A DNA stretch of 64,000 nt from Aved-18 sp964606665. GTDB taxonomy: Bacteria > Cyanobacteriota > Vampirovibrionia > Obscuribacterales > Obscuribacteraceae. Where the stretch lies: positions 82,853-146,852 of the forward strand of contig CAZSHS010000007.1 in assembly GCA_964606665.1 (NCBI GenBank). Direction: 5' to 3'. Under the pieces are notes generated by a model. That model saw only the letters and a list, made by a program, of their open reading frames with translations, did not search any database and was not told where the DNA came from. Positions 26,257 through 34,088 of this stretch are shown piece by piece; position 1 is the first letter of the stretch, and each line of letters begins with the position of its first letter. Position numbers and translations under genes: made by a program.

Positions 26257-28257
26257 TTAAATACCACCCAATTGACCATGGTCGGGATTGCCTTTCAAGA
26301 CAAGTTTGTTAAATGGTATCGCACTTCCGTACAAAACGTTGAAACCAACCCTATTGATTCCACGCACCATTTCTCTTGACAGAATGACTTTGAAATCCTC
26401 AGGACCAATTGCAGCGCTTACAGTACGCGAGAAGAACAAACTATTAGTCAAGTTGTATCCAGCCCCTGCACCAAGTGTCAGGTATTTGTGCACTTTTACA
26501 TCGCCCATCAAATTCATTGAGCGAGTGCCTTGAATAAACTGGTCGAATACAAACGGTGAATCACCACGCACGGCTGATTGGTTGTAGTTTGCTTGTAATC
26601 TGAGTTTATTCAAGCGAATGTCTAAAACCGGACCTAATTGTCCAATCAAGCTTGCATCCCCAGACGAGTAGGCTCTTGCCGCCACGCCACCATAAAGAAA
26701 TCCGCGCATACCATATTTGTCATCGCCAACGGCAAAGATTGGCTTGGTAGCAAACTGCATTTGAGTTTGCAGTCTAAATCCACTAGGCATCACTTTGCTG
26801 GTCTGAGTACCGCCAAACAATTTGGCATAATCAGCAGATTGATTAACTAGCTGCGGATTATCCTGGAACCAACCACCCGAGTTACGCCACACGACACTAC
26901 TCATGAATGGAACTTTGGAATAAATGTGTCCATCAACAACTTCGGCAGCCAATCTAGCTCTTCTAAAGCCGAACATACCATCATCCAGGTAACGGTTGAT
27001 ACCAGATTGAAACTTCATATGATCATTGATTTTGTAGTGCAGGTCGGCAACAAGTAAATTGTTTACTGAACCTGCAGCAACGTTAGCCATCAACTTTTTG
27101 CCAGTATATGAAGCTCGTCCTGAAAGCCCAATGCCACCATTTGAGGCCGAGCCATCAAGCGATTTGCCGCCAAACTGAAGCATTGGCGACCAGGACAAAA
27201 CGCCTTTACCCACAATCTTGTTGAAACTGGGACCAAGGTGAACGCCACCAATTTGAAGGTTATTACCAAGAGCCGGAGTGACAGGAAAAACAACGTTATT
27301 AGATTCTTTGTCTACTGTAGCTGTGAATTTACCTAGCGGAATTCCGAATTTGTCTTTTTGACCAAACATCATTCTGCCGCCAAAGACGGTCAGGTTACCT
27401 TCTTCTTTGTATTTTTCATAAACCATTTTGTCGGCTTTGAATTTAAAGCTTGACTTAGCAGGCAAATAAGCTTCTGGGTGAGCTTTGATTTTCCACATAT
27501 CATCAAACACGCCAGGCATGCCGACTACGTTCTGTTGGCGAGCATAATAAAAAGGCTTGTTCATGGTCATGTTTCCTTTTGAGAAACGCAGACCATCATT
27601 AGCGCCAAGCATTCTTTTCGCAACAATAGTAGTGCCATTAACTGCAGTATCAGGCGAAGTAATTAAATATTCTTCTTTGTTGACGTCGAATTTAAATGCA
27701 CTACCGGTGGTTACTTGCCCATCGCGATAAATGCGAACGTTGCCGCGTGCATCGATCATGTCTGAATTTTGATCGTAGAGAATCATGTCAGCTTCAAGTT
27801 TTGAGTCTTGACCTGCAATGATACATACAGCGTTTCCTGTACCTAAGAAAGTATTTTTCTCCTGGTCAAATTCGGTATCGTCAGCAATTAACTGAACCGT
27901 ACCTTTAAGAGTGGTATCTTCATTTATTTCACTTGAAATACTGAGTTCGTCTTTGGCACCTTCTTGCTCTTCGATATCAATTTCTTCAGAAAGCATAGGC
28001 GTCTTACTAGCACTACTTTCGACCCCGACGCTCTCGTCTATCTTAGGTGTCAGTGGCAGTAAGAGAGTTCCTGGATTAAGATTGGCACCGGCGGAATTCT
28101 GATTCGAGCCTGGTGGCGTATTTGATGGCACACTAGGACTTAATTTGGATTTGTTTGCATTGTGTTGCACCGAAGTGGCAGCCAGAACTGGCGCGTTAGC
28201 GGAAAACAAAACAAAACAGGAAAGTAGTATGGCGCCAGAGACTTTTATTTTGGTCAT
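26257..28257 (-). CDS. LptD/OstA-like outer-membrane assembly protein
   Basis: A 666-residue exported protein. The signal peptide (about 1-27, ending VLAATS) is followed by a Ser/Asn/Pro-rich region. Residues about 120-250 form an OstA/LptA-type domain (LIADDTEFDQEKNTFLGTGN, KLEADMILYDQ, DMIDARGNVRIYRDG). The remainder has alternating strand pattern and aromatic girdles of an outer-membrane beta-barrel. LptD inserts lipopolysaccharide into the outer leaflet. This protein is shorter than E. coli LptD (784 residues) and diverged, so LptD-like is the safe name. No other lpt genes are nearby. Confidence 0.75.
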   Translation of the reverse strand: MTKIKVSGAILLSCFVLFSANAPVLAATSVQHNANKSKLSPSVPSNTPPGSNQNSAGANLNPGTLLLPLTPKIDESVGVESSASKTPMLSEEIDIEEQEGAKDELSISSEINEDTTLKGTVQLIADDTEFDQEKNTFLGTGNAVCIIAGQDSKLEADMILYDQNSDMIDARGNVRIYRDGQVTTGSAFKFDVNKEEYLITSPDTAVNGTTIVAKRMLGANDGLRFSKGNMTMNKPFYYARQQNVVGMPGVFDDMWKIKAHPEAYLPAKSSFKFKADKMVYEKYKEEGNLTVFGGRMMFGQKDKFGIPLGKFTATVDKESNNVVFPVTPALGNNLQIGGVHLGPSFNKIVGKGVLSWSPMLQFGGKSLDGSASNGGIGLSGRASYTGKKLMANVAAGSVNNLLVADLHYKINDHMKFQSGINRYLDDGMFGFRRARLAAEVVDGHIYSKVPFMSSVVWRNSGGWFQDNPQLVNQSADYAKLFGGTQTSKVMPSGFRLQTQMQFATKPIFAVGDDKYGMRGFLYGGVAARAYSSGDASLIGQLGPVLDIRLNKLRLQANYNQSAVRGDSPFVFDQFIQGTRSMNLMGDVKVHKYLTLGAGAGYNLTNSLFFSRTVSAAIGPEDFKVILSREMVRGINRVGFNVLYGSAIPFNKLVLKGNPDHGQLGGI

Positions 28258-28394
28258 TGATTTATAGCGGTCTCATTTTGAAAGTGATACCAGAGCTTAG
28301 TGCTTAGCCAGCCCAGATGTCAACATTAACACATTAACCAGTGGAAGAATACGGTATTCAACTTAGTTTAAGTGGACGCCAATAATAAATATAA

Positions 28395-28423
28395 TTCAAC
28401 TACACACAAGCCTGCTGTATTAT
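28395..28423 (+). promoter_or_regulatory. Promoter of the alcohol dehydrogenase unit
   Basis: TTCAAC (28395-28400), a 17-nt spacer and TATTAT (28418-28423) lie so close to the ATG at 28433 that transcription would begin within about 3 nt of it. No Shine-Dalgarno is present in between, so a leaderless message is predicted. Confidence 0.45.
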
Positions 28424-28432
28424 CCTTTTTAC

Positions 28433-29593
28433 ATGAATCCGTTTATTTTCAACTGCCCCACTAAAGTCTGTTTTGCCGAAGGGAGCTCAAGCTCTGTAGC
28501 CGAACATCTGGCGGATCTAGGGGCTAAGTCGCCATTCATAATAACCGATGAATTTCTTTTAAAGAACAACATAATTGCACCAGCAGTAAGCGCTCTGGAA
28601 GACCGCTTCGGCAAAGTCAGCATCTATTGGGATGTTCCGCCTGACTCAGATCTAGAATGTATCAACAAGGTTGCCAAGATAGCAAAAGATGCAGGCGCCG
28701 ACAGTATGGTGGCAATTGGTGGCGGTTCCGTAATAGACACGGCCAAAGTAGTAAACATTTGTTTGAGTCTGGGTGGCGACATCCTGAACCATCAAGGATT
28801 AAACGCACTTGATACTAAACTGTTTCCACTAATAGTAATTCCCACGACAGCAGGCACTGGGTCTGAAGTTTCTTACGTGGCAATGATCAAACATCACGTA
28901 GAAAAACGCAAAATAGTGTTTGGAAGTAAATTTCTTGCTCCAGATATTGCCCTTTTAGATCCCCTGATGCAATTGTCTCTTCCTGCCAAACTTACCGCAG
29001 CAACAGGAATGGACGCTCTAACCCATGCAATTGAAAGTATTGTTTGCGAAATTACAGGCTCCTCTTTTTCCGATGCCTTGTCTATAGAAGCAGCCCGAAT
29101 GATATTCAAATGGCTCCCTATTGCTACCACTGATGGTGGTGATGTAGAAGCACGCTCGAATATGTTAGTAGCAAGTTGCATGGCTGGCTCAGCCTTCTCA
29201 AACGCCGGAGTAGGCGTCGTTCATGCCCTATCTCACTCCACTGGTGCACGCTTCAACACCCATCACGGGCTCACCAATGCCATTTTCCTGCCGCATGGCA
29301 TGAGATTCAATCAGAGCGTTGCAGAAGCTAAATATGCTCAATTATCCAGACAGCTTGGCTTTTCGAAGAGTTTAGATGATAATGAGAGTACTGCAACTCT
29401 TATCGATTCTGTTGAAAACTTACTAAAACAACTAAATCTGCCCTCAAGGCTTGAGTTGATTGGTGTGCCCAAATTAAACGAATCAGAGCTCAAAGAATGG
29501 GCAAATGATGCCGTGGATGACCCAAGTACAATGTTCAACCCGAAAGAATTGTCGGTTCAAGATGCTATAGAAATCTATAAGAGGGCTTATTAG
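28433..29593 (+). CDS. Iron-containing alcohol dehydrogenase
   Basis: A 386-residue group III (iron-dependent) alcohol dehydrogenase. The NAD-binding segment is GGGSVIDTAK near residue 97, followed by IPTTAGTGSEVS. Metal ligands are expected in GMDALTHAIES (Asp, His), GVVHALSHSTGA and the HHGLTNAIFLPHG segment. It would oxidise or reduce an alcohol/aldehyde pair with NAD(P). The stop is followed with no spacing by the SCP2 gene, and a PfkB-type kinase follows that, so the three form one operon. The physiological substrate cannot be read from sequence. Confidence 0.92.
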   Translation: MNPFIFNCPTKVCFAEGSSSSVAEHLADLGAKSPFIITDEFLLKNNIIAPAVSALEDRFGKVSIYWDVPPDSDLECINKVAKIAKDAGADSMVAIGGGSVIDTAKVVNICLSLGGDILNHQGLNALDTKLFPLIVIPTTAGTGSEVSYVAMIKHHVEKRKIVFGSKFLAPDIALLDPLMQLSLPAKLTAATGMDALTHAIESIVCEITGSSFSDALSIEAARMIFKWLPIATTDGGDVEARSNMLVASCMAGSAFSNAGVGVVHALSHSTGARFNTHHGLTNAIFLPHGMRFNQSVAEAKYAQLSRQLGFSKSLDDNESTATLIDSVENLLKQLNLPSRLELIGVPKLNESELKEWANDAVDDPSTMFNPKELSVQDAIEIYKRAY

Positions 29594-30010
29594 ATGTCAT
29601 TTTTTGCCAACACCCAAGAACTCGAAATGGTAATGAAAGGGCTCTGGACGTCAATCAAAGAAGATCCATCCATTGCTGATCCTTTAATAAAATCGGGTCT
29701 GGTGGTGCGTTTTCACTATAGAGAACCTGAAGGCAGATTGACTGTTGATTGCTCAGACAATCAAACCATGTTCATCACCTGGGGCGAATGCGAAATCAAA
29801 CCAGACGTGGAGATGTTCATGAAATCCGAGGTCGCCCACGAATTCTGGCGCGGCGCAGTAAGCGTTCCCATGTATTTGATTGCTGGCAAAATCGTGGCTA
29901 AAGGTCCAGTTAACAAAGCTCTGTCTTTGCTTCCTGCTATTAAGCCAGCGTTTAAGAAATATCCTGATGTTGTTCAGCAAACTCTAAACCGAACCCTGGT
30001 GTCGAAATAA
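29594..30010 (+). CDS. SCP2-like sterol/lipid-carrier domain protein
   Basis: A 138-residue soluble protein formed by a single SCP2-like domain. It has a beta-sheet core (GLVVRFHYREPEGRLTVDCS; TMFITWGECEIKPDVEMFMK) and the helix/loop SEVAHEFWRGAVSVPMYLIA with the conserved FWxG pattern of the family. It ends in KGPVNKALSLLPAIKPAFKKY. SCP2 domains bind hydrophobic ligands. It is fused by zero spacing to the dehydrogenase gene and by a 3-nt overlap to the kinase frame, so it may handle the hydrophobic substrate or product of that pathway. The role is inferred. Confidence 0.8.
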   Translation: MSFFANTQELEMVMKGLWTSIKEDPSIADPLIKSGLVVRFHYREPEGRLTVDCSDNQTMFITWGECEIKPDVEMFMKSEVAHEFWRGAVSVPMYLIAGKIVAKGPVNKALSLLPAIKPAFKKYPDVVQQTLNRTLVSK

Positions 30011-31128
30011 AAACTGTAGTAACAGTTGGAGAACTCGGAGTTGACTGGATTGCCAGTACCAAAGGGTCCAGCTTTTTTGATTGTCGCAATTTTGAGCGCA
30101 GCCTGGGAGGCAACGCAGCCAATGTGGCTGTAGGACTAAGCCGACTTGGCACCCCCTCGCGCATTGTGGCTTGCCTTGGCGAAGACTTACATGCCGATTA
30201 TTTAAGGCGAGTCCTACTTAAAGAAGGGGTCGACACCAGTTTTCTTTACACAAGCAATGAGTTTTCCACTGCCCAATGCTATGTATTCGCCACCGTAGAT
30301 GAAGATAATTCCTTTTATAATTTTCCCAAGACCTCTGCTGCAGCCGATCTTGATCTTGAGAAAGTGGGTGAAGAGCAAATAGAAAATGCCGCCTGCCTGC
30401 ATGCTACCGGAATCTCGATGATGGCAGAGCCGCGCACAAGTGCTGTACTTGCTTATATGCAATTAGCTCGCAAAAAGGGACTAATTGTCTCTTTTGATGC
30501 TGGCTTTCCCACTGGATTTGGCGCCACAGTCAAAAAAGCGGTCACAAAAGCGGTCAGTCAAGCAGACATCATAAAGATGAACCTGCCCGAATTTGTTTAC
30601 TGGTCCAAACAACTATATAGTCTAGATTTGGTCGATCCTGCTGCTTTATCTTTGTACGACAACCAACCATGCTCCGGTTTTGAATCTCAGAGCCTGGCAG
30701 CCTTTTTTGAGATGCCTAGAGAAGCATTTGAAAAAGCGGCTCTATCCTTTTATAAAGAGTCCAATTGCCCGGTAGTGATCATAACTCTGGCAGAAAAGGG
30801 GGCGCTTGTTATTTTTCGCGAAAAAATATTTACCGCAGAGGCCTACCGTGTAGATACTGTCGCCACTGTTGGGGCTGGGGATGCTTTCATTTCAGGCTTT
30901 TTGCACTCGATACTGAGCAATCTAGAAAACATCTCAAATCTCGAAAATGGTTGCAAGGACTTAACTGCCGTAGAAAAACTAGATCTAATCAGCGAAGAAG
31001 ATTTTGCCAAAGCTGTTCCGTTTGCCTGTGCCGTAGCGGCTTTAGCTACCACAGAGATGAGCGCGTATAGAGGACTTCCAAGCAAAGAGCAAGCGCTTAT
31101 GATGGTTAAATCAGGCGCACTGAAATAA
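30007..31128 (+). CDS. PfkB-family carbohydrate kinase, apparent ATA start
   Basis: A PfkB/ribokinase-fold kinase of about 374 residues. The family N terminus is present as KTVVTVGELGVDWIA, the first signature as SLGGNAANVAVGLSRLG, and the second as TVATVGAGDAFISGFLHS with the catalytic Asp in GAGDAF. The first standard start (GTG at 30124) would cut off the first beta strand and half of signature 1. Between the upstream in-frame stop (29965-29967) and that GTG there is no ATG, GTG or TTG. An ATA at 30007 stands exactly where the family starts and overlaps the SCP2 stop as ATAA. Substrate is probably a furanose or related sugar. Confidence 0.85.
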   Translation: MKTVVTVGELGVDWIASTKGSSFFDCRNFERSLGGNAANVAVGLSRLGTPSRIVACLGEDLHADYLRRVLLKEGVDTSFLYTSNEFSTAQCYVFATVDEDNSFYNFPKTSAAADLDLEKVGEEQIENAACLHATGISMMAEPRTSAVLAYMQLARKKGLIVSFDAGFPTGFGATVKKAVTKAVSQADIIKMNLPEFVYWSKQLYSLDLVDPAALSLYDNQPCSGFESQSLAAFFEMPREAFEKAALSFYKESNCPVVIITLAEKGALVIFREKIFTAEAYRVDTVATVGAGDAFISGFLHSILSNLENISNLENGCKDLTAVEKLDLISEEDFAKAVPFACAVAALATTEMSAYRGLPSKEQALMMVKSGALK

Positions 31129-31130
31129 AC

Positions 31131-31158
31131 TTGAACCTCTAGACAAGCATGTTAGTAT
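31131..31158 (+). promoter_or_regulatory. Possible promoter of the small membrane ORF
   Basis: TTGAAC (31131-31136), a 16-nt spacer and TAGTAT (31153-31158) lie just behind the kinase stop and about 23 nt before the TTG start of the small ORF. Confidence 0.35.
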
Positions 31159-31180
31159 TAATTCAAGAACAAACAGGTTT

Positions 31181-31336
31181 TTGGCGTTGGAAAAATTAGG
31201 CCAATTCGTTTCCTTTTTTCACACAGCAAGCGATTTAGTCATAATCGCTATAATTTTCGGCACGCTTATAGTCGCCTTTATTACTCTCAAAATTGTGATG
31301 GGCAAAGACTCGACATGGTATGACCGCAATCTGTAG
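31181..31336 (+). CDS. Small single-span membrane protein, 51 aa
   Basis: A short frame from TTG 31181 (or TTG 31187) to TAG 31334-31336. It encodes a polar start (EKLGQFVSFFHTAS), one clean transmembrane helix (DLVIIAIIFGTLIVAFITLK) and a polar tail ending TWYDRNL. The amphipathic start, helix and charged flank are typical of bacterial small membrane proteins. A possible promoter lies directly upstream, but the ribosome-binding site is weak (CAGGTTT). It fills the gap between the kinase and the convergent selenium genes. Confidence 0.45.
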   Translation: MALEKLGQFVSFFHTASDLVIIAIIFGTLIVAFITLKIVMGKDSTWYDRNL

Positions 31337-31354
31337 ACCGATCACAAATTACAA

Positions 31355-31975
31355 CTAAGGCTCAATCACCCGCTGTGCAGTCATCAAGTATTCGCAAATG
31401 GCGAACATATTGGTGATTTTTTCGCTTGGTACAAGTTCTTTTATCTTGTAATAATCGACGCACAAACCACAGGCAAAAACATTAGTACCAACTGATTCGA
31501 ACTTCTCCAGTATGTCTTTAAATCCAGGATCGGCCATGATTTTCACGCCGCTATTAGCCATTAAAATGGCATCGACATGATGTCCTGTGGCAATTAGACT
31601 TTGCAAAAACATATTCAATAAATGATTAGAGAAAGTATGATCCTCAGGAGTGCTGCCAGTGCCAAAACTGTCTTTACTTATAAATACAACTGGACCTACT
31701 TTAGTTTGGTCTTTCTTTTCTTCTTTAACTGTCTCTTTAGATGAGGGTGCAATGAGCACTCTATAATGCTCGCCCAACTTTTGCGATTCAAGAATCTGGG
31801 CATTATTAGCTTTGCTTAGACGTTCAAGATTTTTTACCGTCACATCTGTATCTACTAATAATGAAATTGGACTGGTCGATTTTTGATCAAGTATTTTTTT
31901 TGTTCGCAAAACAGGCTCAGGACAAGCCAATCCACGCAGATCTATTTGATTTGTTTCAGAATTTTTTTCGCTCAT
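31355..31975 (-). CDS. yedF: YedF-type selenium-metabolism protein (TusA + DsrE domains)
   Basis: A 206-residue protein. The N-terminal TusA/SirA-like domain has the sulfur-carrier motif LRGLACPEPVLRTKKIL. The C-terminal DsrE-like domain carries a Cys-containing loop (VFACGLCVDYYKI). This fusion is the YedF family found beside selD. It is thought to deliver selenium or sulfur as a protein-bound persulfide-type species. Its start overlaps the selD stop by one base (TAATG), so the two are translationally coupled, which supports the selenium link. Confidence 0.85.
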   Translation of the reverse strand: MSEKNSETNQIDLRGLACPEPVLRTKKILDQKSTSPISLLVDTDVTVKNLERLSKANNAQILESQKLGEHYRVLIAPSSKETVKEEKKDQTKVGPVVFISKDSFGTGSTPEDHTFSNHLLNMFLQSLIATGHHVDAILMANSGVKIMADPGFKDILEKFESVGTNVFACGLCVDYYKIKELVPSEKITNMFAICEYLMTAQRVIEP

Positions 31976-33030
31976 TATTGAACCACCACCTTACCAATTT
32001 CTTCTTCGCTTGCAAAATTTCCAACCAGGCTGGCAATATGACCCTTTTGCAAAAGACGCTCCATTAGCGAATTTGCTTCATTAGCTGGAAGTGCAAATAA
32101 AAGCCCGCCCGATGTTTGTGGATCAAAGAATATATCTTCGTCTTCAAGTGGAACACTCTTATCAAATTGAGTGAATTCACTATAAGAATCTCTATTTGAA
32201 TATGAGCCTGCTGAAACAAAACCTTCGCGCGCTAATCCTCTTACCTGATCAAATGTATTGACTTGCGTTCTATTTATATAAGCATTTAGCTTGCTCGCTC
32301 TTGCCATTTCATGCAGGTGACCAATGAGCCCATAGCCAGTCACATCAGTCAATGCGTGGATTTCGAAATCTTGCGAAACACTTAAGGCCGAAGCGTTAAG
32401 CATTGTCATATTGTTCAATAGCTGATTGATTGTCGTCTCAAGCAGTCGCTCGCCTTTTAATCCCAGAAGAGCGACTCCGGTGCCTATGGGCTTACTCAGC
32501 ACAATAGAATCGCCAGAGCGGGCACCACTATTGGTGAGAATTTTTTGAGGGTGTGCAAAGCCTGTAACACACAATCCGTAGATTGGCTCAGCAAGTTGAA
32601 TTGAATGACCACCTGCAAGTAAAGCGCCAGATTCTTTTACTTTATCGGCTCCGCCCTTCAATATAGGATGCAAAATTTCCTGCAATTCATTTTTACTGTA
32701 ATCGCAGGTTGGAAATCCTACTATATTAAGAGCCAGGGTAGGAGTAGCCCCCATTGCATATATGTCCGAAAGTGCGTTGCAAGCGGCAATCTGACCAAAC
32801 AGATATGGGTCATCAAGCATTGGCGGAAAAAAATCAAGTGTTTGCACAACTGCCAAATCTTCTGAAAGCTTGTAAACACAAGCATCTTCAAAATTTTTCA
32901 TATCAGTCAACAGGTTTACACTATTGTTTTTTTGAAGCACACTCAGTATAGAAGCCAAATCTTGAGAGCTCAATTTTGAGGCGCAACCGCCCGTTTTTAC
33001 TTTCATTGTCAGTTTATTTTCTTTATGCAT
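31975..33030 (-). CDS. selD: Selenide, water dikinase (selenophosphate synthetase)
   Basis: The 351-residue SelD makes selenophosphate from selenide and ATP. The catalytic segment is TGGCASKL. Cys16 and Lys19 line up with the essential Cys17 and Lys20 of E. coli SelD, so this is a Cys rather than Sec version, and the second Cys of E. coli (C19) is Ser here. Further signatures are QTLDFFPPMLDDPYLFG, NALSDIYAMGATP, LLAGGHSI and HALTDVTGYGLIGHL. Neither selA nor selB is in the window, so it is open whether the product serves selenocysteine, selenouridine or a molybdenum hydroxylase cofactor. Confidence 0.95.
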   Translation of the reverse strand: MHKENKLTMKVKTGGCASKLSSQDLASILSVLQKNNSVNLLTDMKNFEDACVYKLSEDLAVVQTLDFFPPMLDDPYLFGQIAACNALSDIYAMGATPTLALNIVGFPTCDYSKNELQEILHPILKGGADKVKESGALLAGGHSIQLAEPIYGLCVTGFAHPQKILTNSGARSGDSIVLSKPIGTGVALLGLKGERLLETTINQLLNNMTMLNASALSVSQDFEIHALTDVTGYGLIGHLHEMARASKLNAYINRTQVNTFDQVRGLAREGFVSAGSYSNRDSYSEFTQFDKSVPLEDEDIFFDPQTSGGLLFALPANEANSLMERLLQKGHIASLVGNFASEEEIGKVVVQ

Positions 33031-33445
33031 AAGTCGGCATTATCACATATTTGTCCGCCACAAAAAAATCAAGTGAATATATCGAAATACTACAAAACCG
33101 GAAACACTGAAAAAACTGAGTTGCCCAGAAGCAGTAAACATGCAGATTTCAGATTTGTCTGGTTTTTTCGTCTTTCAAAATTACCCTTTAAATTAGTTTG
33201 AAAAAAATGGATCAATTATGGGCATTTGAGCCCTTTAAAAACCACTGAGATAGTTGTACATTTTTACTTGAAGTTTGAACCGGCAATTCACTCGAAGAAA
33301 ATTCGAATTGAAACGCTGACGGATCTTGCTGTCAATAAATTTAAAAGTGCGCTATTAATGCGATCAAATCGCAACTTGCGAACCGAGTGTCACTTTAGTT
33401 CTTATCTTCTCTGCCCATTTCTCTTCTTTTCCAAAAGGTTGTCGC
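33031..33445. other. Intergenic region, 415 bp
   Basis: It must hold the divergent promoters of selD-yedF and the RHH regulator. No gene is convincing: a reading frame from 33226 overlaps the regulator start in another frame and has no family signature. The DNA is AT-rich with several A- and T-tracts. No clear -10/-35 pair or strong dyad was found by eye. Confidence 0.4.
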
Positions 33446-33649
33446 ATGCCCAAGAAAGTACTCGTCGCTTTACCACCAGGACTGCTCGAACAAATTGATT
33501 TTGTAGCTCAAGTCGAGCATAGAACACGCTCAGACTTGATTAGAGAAGCGCTCAGACGCTATATCGAGGGATTCAAAAGAACCCAGGCTCCTCAAATGTC
33601 GGTAAGCACGATAGGCAACCAGAAAGTAGCTCTATTTACCGAAGAGTAG
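33446..33649 (+). CDS. Ribbon-helix-helix (CopG-type) DNA-binding protein
   Basis: A 67-residue protein with the RHH fold: a strand KKVLVALPPGLLEQID, helix FVAQVEHRTRSDLIREALRR, then a short basic and polar tail. RHH proteins bind DNA as dimers of dimers, inserting the antiparallel strand into the major groove. A Shine-Dalgarno (AAAGG) lies 8 nt before the ATG. No toxin gene follows, so an antitoxin role is not supported. It may regulate the neighbouring 114-aa protein and CPBP protease genes or act elsewhere. Confidence 0.8.
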   Translation: MPKKVLVALPPGLLEQIDFVAQVEHRTRSDLIREALRRYIEGFKRTQAPQMSVSTIGNQKVALFTEE

Positions 33650-33729
33650 TAATTCTCCCATCTTTACATTGACTTCTTTTCTAGGCACGCATAGCATATG
33701 CTTTGAGCCTAAATAAGAGGTTTGGATAG

Positions 33730-34074
33730 ATGCAACCACAAGAAATCATGCTCTTTGGACCCCACTTACAGTGGAATAACATCCTATTGACTGAGCTTGG
33801 TTTTGTAATGCTAGTGCTCTTGGGTCTGGGTCTGGTAAAACTGCCTCGATTGCTGTTGCGCAGACGCTTGTCTCGCTTCTTTCCCTGGGGCTATTATCCT
33901 GATCAAGTGCCCAAAAAGGATCCAGGCTTCTGTCCAGAGAATTCACAAGACTTCTTGCACAACCAGGGAACTGAGTTTGCCGGTATGGACGGCATAGGCG
34001 ACTATGGTGAATTCAGTGGTTTTGGCGAGTTGGGTGAGTTTGGCCAATCCTTCTTTGGTGGCAGCGGAGAGTAA
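33730..34074 (+). CDS. Single-span membrane protein with Gly/Phe-rich tail
   Basis: A 114-residue protein with one N-terminal membrane helix (TELGFVMLVLLGLGLVKLP) followed by a strongly basic stop-transfer segment (RLLLRRRLSRFF). This places a C-terminal domain rich in Gly, Phe and acidic residues (GDYGEFSGFGELGEFGQ) in the cytoplasm. AGAGG precedes the ATG at a usual distance. The CPBP protease gene follows after 14 nt and is probably co-transcribed. No family is recognised. Confidence 0.65.
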   Translation: MQPQEIMLFGPHLQWNNILLTELGFVMLVLLGLGLVKLPRLLLRRRLSRFFPWGYYPDQVPKKDPGFCPENSQDFLHNQGTEFAGMDGIGDYGEFSGFGELGEFGQSFFGGSGE

Positions 34075-34088
34075 ATACTCGACCGGCT

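Noticed and set aside
33226..33498. 90-codon frame before the RHH regulator
   Set aside because: It runs into the regulator gene in another frame, lacks a ribosome-binding site and looks like random AT-rich translation.
33446..33649. RHH protein as an antitoxin
   Set aside because: No toxin-like gene lies next to it; the following gene encodes a membrane protein with a Gly/Phe-rich tail.
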